From the NCBI GenBank assembly GCA_958296405.1, contig OY282519.1:2154132-2218131 (forward strand): a DNA stretch of 64,000 bases, given 5' to 3'. How positions within the stretch are numbered: position 1 is the stretch's first letter; each line of letters begins with the position of its first letter. The position numbers and the translations under genes were made by a program. The stretch is from an uncultured Pseudomonadales bacterium (GTDB lineage Bacteria > Pseudomonadota > Gammaproteobacteria > Pseudomonadales > Azotimanducaceae). This document shows positions 17,193 through 25,507 of this stretch, piece after piece. The notes under the pieces are model-generated. The model was given only the letters and a program-made list of their open reading frames with translations, did not search any database and was not told where the DNA came from.

Positions 17193-19309
17193 CGGCTGAT
17201 GGAAGGTGCGCCTTCGATTGTTTGTGACGCCGCCTCGACGGGCGCCACGGTCACGGCTTGCGTGGCTGCGCGGCCTTCCTCGATCAGCAGCGCGATGCCG
17301 CCTTCGCTCAGGGCGGGGTCTTTGGCGCTCAGTTCAATCGTGTCGTTCAGGCGCGCGGAGATGGTGTCTCCCGCCACCGTCAACTCGAAGCGGTGCGTCG
17401 CGTAGAGGTCCAGCTCGCAATCGGCTTCGGCCAGCGTAGTGGTGCCGTCCAACTCGCGCACGAGCATGAGCTTGTTCTCGCTCGTCAGCGTCAGCGCGTA
17501 GTAGCGTCGCATCCCTTGGGCGCGGGCGACGAGGCCGAAGCGACGGGCCAGATGGGGCGTGATGTCCGCGCTGACGCGATAATCCCGCCAGTCCCGGGTG
17601 CCGTAGAACAAGAGGCCGGTGCCGCGGTTGTGGATGAGGCGGAAGCTCTCCCGGGGAGTCGCCCACACTTGGTCCACGCCTCGCACCCAAGCGCGCCGCC
17701 ACATCTTGCCGCTGGTGCTGCTGAGCGTCACTTGCGGGGCGCCGTGCCATGTCAAACGGTCCAGCAACAATGCTCCGGCGTGTTCGGTGGCGGTGATCTC
17801 CAAGCCCACCGCCGCAATCGGGTGTCCGCCGGTGTCGGGAACGCGCCAACTGAAGTGCGTCCAAGCGCTGCCTTCGACCCGCTCGGCGGGGCCGCGCAAG
17901 GTCGTCAGGGCGTCCTCGCCGTCAAAGACGCGCACGCACAGGGCTGCTTCCAACGCGCTCTGCGTCCCCGGCGCCGGCATCGCCCGCGCGGTGACGGTTT
18001 GCCCTGGGTTCAAGGTGGGGCTTGCCGCCAGCGCGTAGCCGCGCCCGTCGAAGTACTGCGCCGTTGTAAGCGAGTCGATGAACGTGGCAGTGGTGGCGCG
18101 CACCGTGTCGCCTTGGAGCGCTTCGAACTCGATGGCCAGCGCCCGCGCGCCGCCGGGGGCCTCGGCGTTGCGGACTACGCAGCCTTCTCCTTGAAACCCC
18201 TGCACGGCTCCCGGATGGCTGAAATGGAAGCGGGCGCCGTCCTTGGGCGCGGCGGTTGGGGCATTGGCCAAGCGCCGCCCCATGCGAGCGATGCGCGCGG
18301 CTTCGCCTACGGCGTCGCTGATGGCGCCGCCGCTGTCCGCGCTTGGCAGATAGCAGATGTCGGCGATGGGGCCGCGCCAGTCCGCATCGGCATCCAAGCC
18401 AGCCAAGCCGCCCCGAATCCCCATCAGGCACCCCAAGTTGCCGGAGTTGCAGTCTGTGTCCCACCCGGCGGTGTTGACGATCTTCAACGACTTACCGAAG
18501 TCGCCGTCGCCGTGCAGCAGCGCCAAGGCGATGAGGCCGTGGTTCGGCACGATGTGGCAGTTGCCGCCGTACTTGTCGTAGCCGTAGCGATCTTGGATGT
18601 TGCGGAAGGTGGCGCGCCAATCATCGCCGGCGCCGGCGTGCCAGCCGCGGATGTCGTCGATCATGCGTCGGATCACGCTGTCCGCCGGCACGAAGGCGAC
18701 GCCGGTGTCCAACAGCTTGTCGATGTCGTCCTCAACGAACGCTTGGGCCTCCATCGCGGCGAGCAGTCGCGCGCCGTGGACGGCTTCGCCATCGTGGGAA
18801 ACGCTGCCGGCGCGGCGCGCGAAATCTGCGGCGCGCTCCGGGTCGCCAGGGCACACCATGGCCCAGCCGTCGATGAAGATCTGCGCGCCGATCTGCTCCG
18901 CCACCACCTTGCCGTTCAGCGCCGCGCTGCCGCTGCGCGGCGCCTCGATGCCGGCCTTCAAGCGCAGATAGGCCGTGTGTTCAGTAGAGTTGCCGAGGCC
19001 GCCCCACCACAGGATGGTGCGATTCTCGATGAGGTAGTTGAGCCAGGTCTGGCCGATCTGCGCCGGGGTGATGTCGGCATCGCAGCCGTAATCCTCCAAG
19101 GCGCGGATGAACGTGAAGGTGCCGGCGATGTCGTCGTCCGTGACGATGAGGCGCACGCCGAGGCGGTCATGCACGTAGTAGTCGATCTCGCCCAGCTCGC
19201 GTTCGATGCGGGCGTTGGTCCACCCCTCGAAGGGGCGGCCAAGATAGACGCCGATGATCTTGCCGAGCACGCCGGCGTAAACGCGCTCATCGTAGTCTTG
19301 CGTTACCAT
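17189..19309 (-). CDS. ADP-ribosylglycohydrolase-family protein with C-terminal beta-sandwich/LamG-like domain
   Basis: The 706-residue protein begins with an ARH domain (about 5-350): AGVLGKIIGVYLGRPFEGW, metal-binding TDDDIAGTF (Asp58-60), YGGNCHIVPNHGLIALALL, and the second metal site TAGWDTDCNSGNLGCLMG (about 278-295). ARH enzymes remove ADP-ribose from proteins or small molecules using Mg ions. Residues about 360-520 are beta-rich, and about 530-695 look like a concanavalin/LamG-type jelly roll (WRDYRVSADITPHLARRFGLVARAQ, RFELTVAGDTISARLND), usually a carbohydrate-binding or 3-keto-disaccharide-hydrolase-like module. No signal peptide is evident. The combination suggests activity on a glycosidic or nucleoside substrate rather than classical protein de-ADP-ribosylation, which is inference. 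It is divergent from the MaoC gene with only 43 bases between starts. Confidence 0.8.
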   Translation of the reverse strand: MVTQDYDERVYAGVLGKIIGVYLGRPFEGWTNARIERELGEIDYYVHDRLGVRLIVTDDDIAGTFTFIRALEDYGCDADITPAQIGQTWLNYLIENRTILWWGGLGNSTEHTAYLRLKAGIEAPRSGSAALNGKVVAEQIGAQIFIDGWAMVCPGDPERAADFARRAGSVSHDGEAVHGARLLAAMEAQAFVEDDIDKLLDTGVAFVPADSVIRRMIDDIRGWHAGAGDDWRATFRNIQDRYGYDKYGGNCHIVPNHGLIALALLHGDGDFGKSLKIVNTAGWDTDCNSGNLGCLMGIRGGLAGLDADADWRGPIADICYLPSADSGGAISDAVGEAARIARMGRRLANAPTAAPKDGARFHFSHPGAVQGFQGEGCVVRNAEAPGGARALAIEFEALQGDTVRATTATFIDSLTTAQYFDGRGYALAASPTLNPGQTVTARAMPAPGTQSALEAALCVRVFDGEDALTTLRGPAERVEGSAWTHFSWRVPDTGGHPIAAVGLEITATEHAGALLLDRLTWHGAPQVTLSSTSGKMWRRAWVRGVDQVWATPRESFRLIHNRGTGLLFYGTRDWRDYRVSADITPHLARRFGLVARAQGMRRYYALTLTSENKLMLVRELDGTTTLAEADCELDLYATHRFELTVAGDTISARLNDTIELSAKDPALSEGGIALLIEEGRAATQAVTVAPVEAASQTIEGAPSISR

Positions 19310-19352
19310 GCCTCAAAGCGTAACGGAAACCCGATGGGGAGGGGAACGGGGC

Positions 19353-19823
19353 ATGAACGAGAACCTTGCAGCTGCTCTTGAAACGATGACCGCGCGCATC
19401 GGCGAGTCTGGGCCGCCGACCGAATGGTTCGAGGTGGATCAAGAGCGCATTAACCACTTCGCCGATGTGACGATGGACCATCAATGGATCCACGTCGATG
19501 TGGACCGGGCGAAAGCCGGCCCTTTCGGCGCGCCCATCGCGCACGGCCACTTGACCCTCTCCATCATGGGGCACCTGCCGCGCGCGCAAGCGCCGGCCGC
19601 CCCTGCCCTTGACGGGCAGAAGCTCGGCATCAACTACGGCTTCGACAAGGTGCGCTTTCCGGCGCCGGTGCCGGTCGGCGCGCGCATTCGCGCCCAGAGC
19701 ACGTTGAAGCGCGTGGAAATCAAGGGCGGGATGCTCGAGGTGATGAACGAAGTGGTGGTGGAGGTGGAAGGCCAGCAGAAGCCTTGCTGCGTGGCGGAGA
19801 GTTTGGGCCGGCTCGTCTTCTAG
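19353..19823 (+). CDS. MaoC-like (R)-specific enoyl-CoA hydratase domain protein
   Basis: A 156-residue hot-dog-fold protein. The hydratase-2 motif is present: INHFADVTMDHQWIHVDVDRA followed by GPFGAPIAHGHLTLSI, including the Asp and His residues that act on the enoyl-CoA double bond. The C-terminal half LGINYGFDKVRFPAPVPVGARIRA is typical of MaoC dehydratases. ATG 19353 is chosen: a G-rich ribosome site (GGGGAGGGG) precedes it and it gives the expected family length. Likely role: reversible hydration of trans-enoyl-CoA in fatty acid or side-chain degradation. The enoyl-CoA hydratase gene at 30254-29478 is of the unrelated crotonase fold. Confidence 0.9.
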   Translation: MNENLAAALETMTARIGESGPPTEWFEVDQERINHFADVTMDHQWIHVDVDRAKAGPFGAPIAHGHLTLSIMGHLPRAQAPAAPALDGQKLGINYGFDKVRFPAPVPVGARIRAQSTLKRVEIKGGMLEVMNEVVVEVEGQQKPCCVAESLGRLVF

Positions 19824-19953
19824 CGCGTTTCGGCACGCGGCGCGCCGTTGCGGATGCCACGCTCTGTGCCTTCGCCATCTCGCTCGGTGATTTGGCTATG
19901 GCCATGGCGCTTGGCCCCCGCCGCCGATTGGCGGCATGGGGGAGGTGCAAGCC

Positions 19954-20874
19954 ATGAGTAGCGGAAAGTGGCGCGAGATGCGCCTTCAGCAGTTGCATGC
20001 CACATCGGAAGTCGTCGCCACAGCGCGCGGCCCGATGGAGTTCGCCCGAACCGGCGAGGCGCCGTTCGTGCTGCAGTTCCACGGCACGCCGGGCGGCCAT
20101 GATGCCGGGCCATCCATGGGCGCTGCGTTCAGGGACGCGGGCCTCGGCGTCATCACGCTATCCCGCCCTGGCTACCTGCGCACGCCGCTCGCCAGCGGTC
20201 GCACGGCGGCGGAGCAAGCCGATGCCGCGGCTGCCCTGCTCGATGCCTTGGAGGTCGACCGTGTGGCTGCACACGGAGTGTCTGGCGGTGGCCCCTCCTC
20301 GGCGCAGTTCGCGGCGCGCCATCCAAGCCGCGCCGCCGCGCTCTTGCTCACCTGCGCCGTGTCCGCGGCGTTCCCCGCGGACATCCCCAAGTGGGCGGAG
20401 CTCATCTTCTCGCCGACTGGCGCGCGTCTCACAGCGTGGATGATGCGCGTCGCGCCGGGCCTGCTTTTGAAGCAGATGGTGGCTCAAGAGAGCACGCTGT
20501 CGCCCAAGGAGTGCGCCGCGGAAGCGCGACGCATCGCCAACGCTCCTGACCTCCTGGCGTGGGTGTTGGATCTCACCAACGGCGCCACCACGCCTTGGGA
20601 AGATCGGCGCGCCGGCTTCCACAACGACATGGAGCAGTTCCGGGGCATCGAGGCGGCGCCGCTGCCGTTGGAGGAGATCGCGTGCCCGACGTTGATCACC
20701 CACGGCACCGCGGATCGCGACGTGCCGTTCAGCCATGCCGAGCAAGCCCATCGCCGCATTCCCAACGCGACGCTGCAGGCGTTTGAGGGCGCGTGGCACA
20801 TCCTGTGGGTTTGCGAGTGCGCCGCGGCCATGGCGCAAGCGCAAGTGGAGTTCGTGCGCCAGCACTTGAGCTGA
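19954..20874 (+). CDS. Alpha/beta-fold hydrolase
   Basis: A 306-residue cytoplasmic alpha/beta hydrolase. Seen: FARTGEAPFVLQFHGTPGG (oxyanion HGTPGG), VITLSRPGYLRTPLASG, nucleophile elbow HGVSGGGPSS with Ser110, an acidic site in HGTADRDVPFSHAEQ, and a C-terminal histidine in GAWHILW. This is the usual Ser-Asp-His order. ATG 19954 is chosen over ATG 19936 because GGAGGTG lies 7 bases upstream of it. The substrate cannot be told from sequence. It ends convergently with the PhoD-like gene, 21 bases apart. Confidence 0.85.
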   Translation: MSSGKWREMRLQQLHATSEVVATARGPMEFARTGEAPFVLQFHGTPGGHDAGPSMGAAFRDAGLGVITLSRPGYLRTPLASGRTAAEQADAAAALLDALEVDRVAAHGVSGGGPSSAQFAARHPSRAAALLLTCAVSAAFPADIPKWAELIFSPTGARLTAWMMRVAPGLLLKQMVAQESTLSPKECAAEARRIANAPDLLAWVLDLTNGATTPWEDRRAGFHNDMEQFRGIEAAPLPLEEIACPTLITHGTADRDVPFSHAEQAHRRIPNATLQAFEGAWHILWVCECAAAMAQAQVEFVRQHLS

Positions 20875-20895
20875 CGGCTCGGCATTCCCCGCCCG

Positions 20896-22578
20896 TCAAC
20901 CGCGCCGTTTGATGGTGTGAACGTGGTACGGCTCTAGCTGGTCGATGGCGGCCTCCGGCTCGCCGCGCCGCCATGCGAAGAGCCGTGCCGTCACCGCGTC
21001 CCGCTCGATGTCGAAGAGCGCAAAGCCGTTCTTTTCCTGCACCGGGGCAATGGCCTCGACATCCAAGCCAGTGGCCGTCAATGGCGGCGTGCCCCGCGCG
21101 CGGGATGGCCAGCCACGCCCGGTGCCCAGTGGCCCGGTGAGGATGGCATGCACCGGGTTGGCGTCTAGGGACAACTCGCCGCTCGATCGGATGAGCGCAT
21201 GGCCAGTGGCGTGCAGGTCCCCAGACAGCACCACGCCGGCGCGGCGCCGCTGCGCGGCAAGGCTCGCCAGCAGGCGCTGATGCTGCAGGAACCAGCCGCG
21301 CTGCCACATGAACTTGCGCTTGGCGGTGGTGAGGCGGAACGTTTCCCGGCCATCGGCGCGCATCTGCGCCACCGCCGTGTCCCCCTCTCCCACGTCCGCA
21401 ACATCCGGATACCACTCGCGCCACTTGCCCGCCGTCCAGCCGAATGGATGCGACGGCACATGGAAGAGATGGCGCACGCGCTCGTCCGCGGCGCGGGCGG
21501 TCAGCCACGCCTCCGCCTCGGGCGGCACCAGCCCGGCGACGTCCCCTTTGAGGGAGAGAAAACGCGCACAGTCGTAGATCAGCGCCTCGGCGAGGTCTCC
21601 ATAGCGAAACGTGCCAAAGCTCTCGGAGATGCCCGGCGCCCGGTCGCCGGCATTGGCGCCAGACAGCAGGGTGGGGCGATGCCGGTCTGGCAGGAACTCG
21701 GGCATGAACAAGTCCCGCGTGAACCGGGCGAACGCGAGTTGATAGGCATGGGGAGGCAGCGTCACGAAACGATCGGTGGCTTCGTCGTTCTCGTAGTAAT
21801 CGTGATCGTCTGAAACGAAATAGCTTGGCGTGGAGCGCAGCATCACGCCGTAGAGGTGTGCGAATTGGGGCTCCACCGCCGCCTTGATGATCGCTTCGTT
21901 GGCGGTGCCGCGCGCCGGCAAACTGCGGTCGAGCATGCCGAAGCTGCCATACAGTTCGGCGCTCCGGCGGCGCGTGTCCTCCCGGTGCGCATCCAGTTGC
22001 GTGCGTTGGTCCCAATACAGATGGTCGCCAATGGCGATGGCCGCGGCGGGTGCGAAGGAAAGGGCGCGGGCCAGCAATCGTTGGCGGGCCGCAAGCGCTA
22101 GGAAGGGTTGTTCGGCGGGTGCCACGCCCGGATAGTTGGGCAGCCCGCCGGCGCAGGTGTAGGCGAGCAGGCGCACAGACTTGGGGCGGTCTTCCGGCGC
22201 CGGGAAGGTGCGCACCGGCCAAGCATCCGCCAAGGGATGATTGTCGCGGTCCACTAATTGCAGGGAGTACTCGTGGTTGGGCTTCAGGCCCGGCATATCA
22301 AAGGCGAAGTAGCGGCTCTCGGTGTCCGTCGCGCGGGCGCGGGCCAACTCGCCGCCGATGCGCAAGAGCGGTGGTTTGCGGGGCGCGTGGAACGAGCACT
22401 TTACGATGATGCGCTCATGGTTGGCGCCGGGAATCAGATGCGCGAGGTCGCCCCGGCGCCAGCCATCTGCGGCGAACGCTGCGTCCGCTGCGGCGCCGGC
22501 GCTGGGCGCCTTGCTCAAGGTTGCGAGCGCCGCGCCGGCGCCGGCTTGGGCAAACCGTCGCCGGCTGATGCCTGCCAT
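20896..22578 (-). CDS. Tat-exported PhoD-like alkaline phosphatase / phosphodiesterase
   Basis: The N-terminus MAGISRRRFAQAGAGAALATL is a twin-arginine signal (SRRRFAQ), so this 560-residue enzyme should be exported folded by TatABC to the periplasm. Metallophosphoesterase features: AIAIGDHLYWDQRT (about 178-190), YFVSDDHDYYENDEATDRF (about 252-270), and VVLSGDLHATGHAL (about 448-461), matching PhoD-like enzymes that use Ca/Fe to hydrolyse phosphomonoesters or diesters. It starts one base into the stop of the MFS transporter gene (TGATG), suggesting a hydrolase-plus-uptake unit. No Pho box was identified upstream. Confidence 0.88.
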   Translation of the reverse strand: MAGISRRRFAQAGAGAALATLSKAPSAGAAADAAFAADGWRRGDLAHLIPGANHERIIVKCSFHAPRKPPLLRIGGELARARATDTESRYFAFDMPGLKPNHEYSLQLVDRDNHPLADAWPVRTFPAPEDRPKSVRLLAYTCAGGLPNYPGVAPAEQPFLALAARQRLLARALSFAPAAAIAIGDHLYWDQRTQLDAHREDTRRRSAELYGSFGMLDRSLPARGTANEAIIKAAVEPQFAHLYGVMLRSTPSYFVSDDHDYYENDEATDRFVTLPPHAYQLAFARFTRDLFMPEFLPDRHRPTLLSGANAGDRAPGISESFGTFRYGDLAEALIYDCARFLSLKGDVAGLVPPEAEAWLTARAADERVRHLFHVPSHPFGWTAGKWREWYPDVADVGEGDTAVAQMRADGRETFRLTTAKRKFMWQRGWFLQHQRLLASLAAQRRRAGVVLSGDLHATGHALIRSSGELSLDANPVHAILTGPLGTGRGWPSRARGTPPLTATGLDVEAIAPVQEKNGFALFDIERDAVTARLFAWRRGEPEAAIDQLEPYHVHTIKRRG

Positions 22579-24143
22579 CAGCCCGTCTCCTTGCCGCTGT
22601 CCTTTGCCTGTGCCCGCTGCTGCTTAATCTCTTCCTGCACTTCGAGCACCTTCTCCTCCGTGAGGGGGTACTTCCACAGAATCGGCATGCCGATGAACTT
22701 GAAGATGGCTGGAATGATGGAGTAGAAACAAGCGAGCCACATCAGCGCGGCCCAAGAGTTGGTGCCGCTCATCGGGTCTGCATTGGCGTCGAAGCCCAAC
22801 CAGACCACCGCCCCGGTGCCGATGAAGATGCCGAGGGCATAGGCCGCCTTGCGCGTCATGGACCAAATGGCGAAGTAGGCGCCGGCGCGTTGTTCGCCGG
22901 TACGCGCCGTGTCCACGTCCACCACATCCGCGGCCATGGCGTTGGGCAGGGCGGCCAAGGCGCCGATGGAGGAGCCCTTGAGGCACATCACCAGAATGAA
23001 GAAGAAGAACTTGCCGGTGTCGATGCCCTCGAAGTAGTTCACCAGCCCGTCATAAAGGTTGGCCGGCAGGAAGGCGAAGATCACTGGAATCTCAAACGCA
23101 TCGAACCATTCATCCGGCGCGATGGCGATGAGCGGAATGAAGCAAGACCACAGCGCATACCAGCCAATGGCCGCCATGGTCGCCCGATGCTTGCCGACCT
23201 TGCGCGAGAGCCAGAGCCAGAACGGCACAGCGGCAATCTGGCTCAAGAAATAGGGCGCCAAGTACAGGCCGTACAACTCCCCCGCCAGCAACACATGCTT
23301 CACGAAGTAGAAGGACAGGCTGTTCGTCATGGCCGCCCCCAAAGTGGAGAACAAGAACACGACGATGAGCATCATGTAGGGCCTGTTGCCACGCACATAG
23401 CGCAGCCCTTCCCGGATGGATGCGCGGCGCCGCGCCGTCTCCTGCAGCGGATACTCCGGCACCGCGATCATGGCGTTCGTCACGAAGACGAACATCATGG
23501 CGGCCATGCCCCAAGACAGGAAGTAAACGGCGTCTGCCGGTTTCGTGTAGCCGAAGAATAGGATGATGGCCGGGACAAACGCGGAAATCAGCGAACCAGC
23601 CACGCCGAACCCTTCGCGCCAGCTAAAGATGAGCGTGCGTTCGTGGTAGGTGCGGCCGAGTTCAGCGCCCCAAGCGTAATACGGCAGGTCTTTGATGGTG
23701 GAGCCGAGGTAGACGAGCGCGACCATCGCCAGCAGGTAGGGATAGCCCCAATTGAAGGTGAAGCCCAGCCAAGTAATCTCGGAGAACTCCCACGGCGGCA
23801 CGAACAGCAAGAAAATGCCCGCGATGTAGATGGGCGTGCCGGCCAGCACCCAAGGCTTGCGCCGCCCCCAGCGCGTCCTCATGCGGTCTGACAGATAACC
23901 GATCACCGGGTCTGTCACCACGTCGGTGAGCCGGGACACCATGATGATGGCGCCGACTAGGGCGAGCGACAGCCCGAAGCCGTCTGAGTCTGCGTAGAGC
24001 GGCGGCAGAAAGACGGCGAGCGGCAGGCCCGCCAGCGCAAGCGGCGTGGATGGCGCCGCGTACGAGGCTATGCGATAGAGCGAGAGGCCCTTGTCGGGCT
24101 CTTGCGCCGCCGCCCCGCCGCCGGCGGCGGGTGCCGTGGCCAC
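22578..24143 (-). CDS. GPH-family (glycoside-pentoside-hexuronide:cation) symporter, MFS
   Basis: A 521-residue polytopic membrane protein with about 12 helices. Diagnostic N-terminal GPH features: SLYRIASYAAPSTPLALAGLPLAVFLPPLY, then SRLTDVVTDPVIGYLSDRMRTRWGRRKPWVLAGTP, the conserved cytoplasmic loop with its D-P-x-x-G pattern. The central loop and helices 7-12 include KHRATMAAIGWYALW and ALPNAMAADVVDVDTARTGEQRAGAYFA, another GPH signature. The family imports sugars or related organic solutes with Na+ or H+. The gene lies between an amidohydrolase (4 bases upstream) and the PhoD-like gene (overlap), all on the minus strand, so the three are likely co-transcribed. Confidence 0.88.
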   Translation of the reverse strand: MATAPAAGGGAAAQEPDKGLSLYRIASYAAPSTPLALAGLPLAVFLPPLYADSDGFGLSLALVGAIIMVSRLTDVVTDPVIGYLSDRMRTRWGRRKPWVLAGTPIYIAGIFLLFVPPWEFSEITWLGFTFNWGYPYLLAMVALVYLGSTIKDLPYYAWGAELGRTYHERTLIFSWREGFGVAGSLISAFVPAIILFFGYTKPADAVYFLSWGMAAMMFVFVTNAMIAVPEYPLQETARRRASIREGLRYVRGNRPYMMLIVVFLFSTLGAAMTNSLSFYFVKHVLLAGELYGLYLAPYFLSQIAAVPFWLWLSRKVGKHRATMAAIGWYALWSCFIPLIAIAPDEWFDAFEIPVIFAFLPANLYDGLVNYFEGIDTGKFFFFILVMCLKGSSIGALAALPNAMAADVVDVDTARTGEQRAGAYFAIWSMTRKAAYALGIFIGTGAVVWLGFDANADPMSGTNSWAALMWLACFYSIIPAIFKFIGMPILWKYPLTEEKVLEVQEEIKQQRAQAKDSGKETG

Positions 24144-24146
24144 GGC

Positions 24147-25307
24147 TCAGTTCGCGCCGAACACGCGGGTGAAGTTTTGCGCGTAGAACTTGTCGCGGGT
24201 GGCGTCGTCGAGCCCTCCAAGGCTCGACTCGAAACGGCCGATGGGATTGCGTCCGCCCTCGGTGTGCGGGTAATCGCTGGAGAAGAGGTAGAGGTTTGGG
24301 TTGGAAGCGCGGATGAATGTGCCCACGTCTTCATAGACGTATGGGGTGAACGCGAACTGCTCCGCAAGCTGCTCGCTTGGCTTGCGGCGAAAGGCGCGCA
24401 GTTCGGGTTCCGTGCGTTGCCAAATCTCGTGAATCCAATCGAGCCTGGTGAGCAGGGCGGGGACGAAGCCGGCGCCAAGTTCCACCGCGGCGCCAGTGAG
24501 CTGCGGGAAGCGCTCGAAGACGCCATCGAGCAGCATCACGCTGACGAACCGCTCCGGGCCGTGGTGCTGGGTGGTCATGTCCTTGCCGCGCACGTTCTCG
24601 CCGCCGCCGAGCCAGTCCGTCGGCGCTGGGCGCCCGGTGTTCATCCATACCGGGTCGATTTGCAGGGCAGCACCGCCGACATGCAGCACGAACGGCACTT
24701 GGGCTTCCTGCAGGCGCGCCCAGAACGGGTTCAAGTCCTCGTGGCCGGGCGAGCGCCCGCCACAGTGTCGATGCGGAATCCACACGGCCTTCAAGCCGAG
24801 CTTCAGCAGGTGTTCCAACTCTTGCGTGGCCCTCGCTGGATCGTCCAAGGCCACGGCGCCGACGCCCAAGAGGCGTTCGTCCGCGCCGGTGAACGCGGCC
24901 ATGGCGCGGTTGTGCGCCGCCGCCCCGCCGTAGCGCACGTCGATGTCCAGAGCGGGGTCGAACACCGGGCCGGTGCTGAAGGTGGCGAACACCAACTGCC
25001 GCTGAAAGCCGAGCAGATCGAGCGCGGTGCTGCGCTCTCCGGCATCGAACGCGCCGAGGGCCTGATAGAGCTTGGGCCCCGTGAGCAGGGCATCGCCCTG
25101 CGCCACCAGTTCAGCGCGATGTGTCGCGCTATGGCCGCCACGCTGCACCAACTCGCCCAAGGCGTCCTCCGCCACGGTGCCGTCGCCGAACGACAAAGGC
25201 GGCAGCTGCGCCCGCGTGCGGGCGTCCGCATGGGCGTGCAGGAAGTCTGGCAACTCCATGATGTGGCTGTCCGCGTCGTGATAGACGCGCCCGCTCGCGT
25301 AAGCCAT
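24147..25307 (-). CDS. Amidohydrolase-family (amidohydrolase_2) metal-dependent hydrolase
   Basis: A 386-residue TIM-barrel hydrolase. N-terminal metal ligands sit in YHDADSHIMELP (Asp11, Asp13, His15); VPFVLHVGGAALQ supplies a later histidine and LFSSDYPHTEGG (about 341-352) the C-terminal Asp/His. The pattern matches the ACMSD/ortho-metalated amidohydrolase_2 group, which performs decarboxylations or C-C and C-N hydrolysis. The start at 25307 is preceded by GGGAGGGG at good spacing; the frame is open about 575 bases further upstream but that overlaps the divergent ATPase gene and has no homology-like features. It is first in the likely amidohydrolase-symporter-PhoD run. Confidence 0.85.
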   Translation of the reverse strand: MAYASGRVYHDADSHIMELPDFLHAHADARTRAQLPPLSFGDGTVAEDALGELVQRGGHSATHRAELVAQGDALLTGPKLYQALGAFDAGERSTALDLLGFQRQLVFATFSTGPVFDPALDIDVRYGGAAAHNRAMAAFTGADERLLGVGAVALDDPARATQELEHLLKLGLKAVWIPHRHCGGRSPGHEDLNPFWARLQEAQVPFVLHVGGAALQIDPVWMNTGRPAPTDWLGGGENVRGKDMTTQHHGPERFVSVMLLDGVFERFPQLTGAAVELGAGFVPALLTRLDWIHEIWQRTEPELRAFRRKPSEQLAEQFAFTPYVYEDVGTFIRASNPNLYLFSSDYPHTEGGRNPIGRFESSLGGLDDATRDKFYAQNFTRVFGAN

Positions 25308-25507
25308 GAAACCCCTCCCGTGGTCTACGCCGCTTGTTTTAGCCGATGTTGCCGTTGAAACGGCGTGGCTGCAAGGCGTTGTGGCGGATGAGCGCTTCTG
25401 GATGGCATGAGGCAACGGCTTCGCGCGAGCGGATGGGCTATGCTCTCGCCCGTTCAGCGCCGGCGGCGGGGCGGAACCTCCGCTCCGCAGCGAGACGAGG
25501 CGACTCG
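25308..25507. other. Divergent intergenic region between amidohydrolase and AAA ATPase genes
   Basis: A 200-base non-coding stretch separates the two divergent genes. It holds the ribosome site of the amidohydrolase at one end and GAGACGAGG before the ATPase ATG at the other. A TATGCT at 25438-25443 could be a -10 element for the ATPase gene, but no convincing -35 is seen. No strong hairpin or repeat was found by eye. Confidence 0.4.

Noticed and set aside
17258-19381. Long plus-strand frame (707 codons) antisense to the ADP-ribosylglycohydrolase gene
   Set aside because: The minus-strand product has ARH motifs and metal sites; the plus frame has none and no ribosome site.
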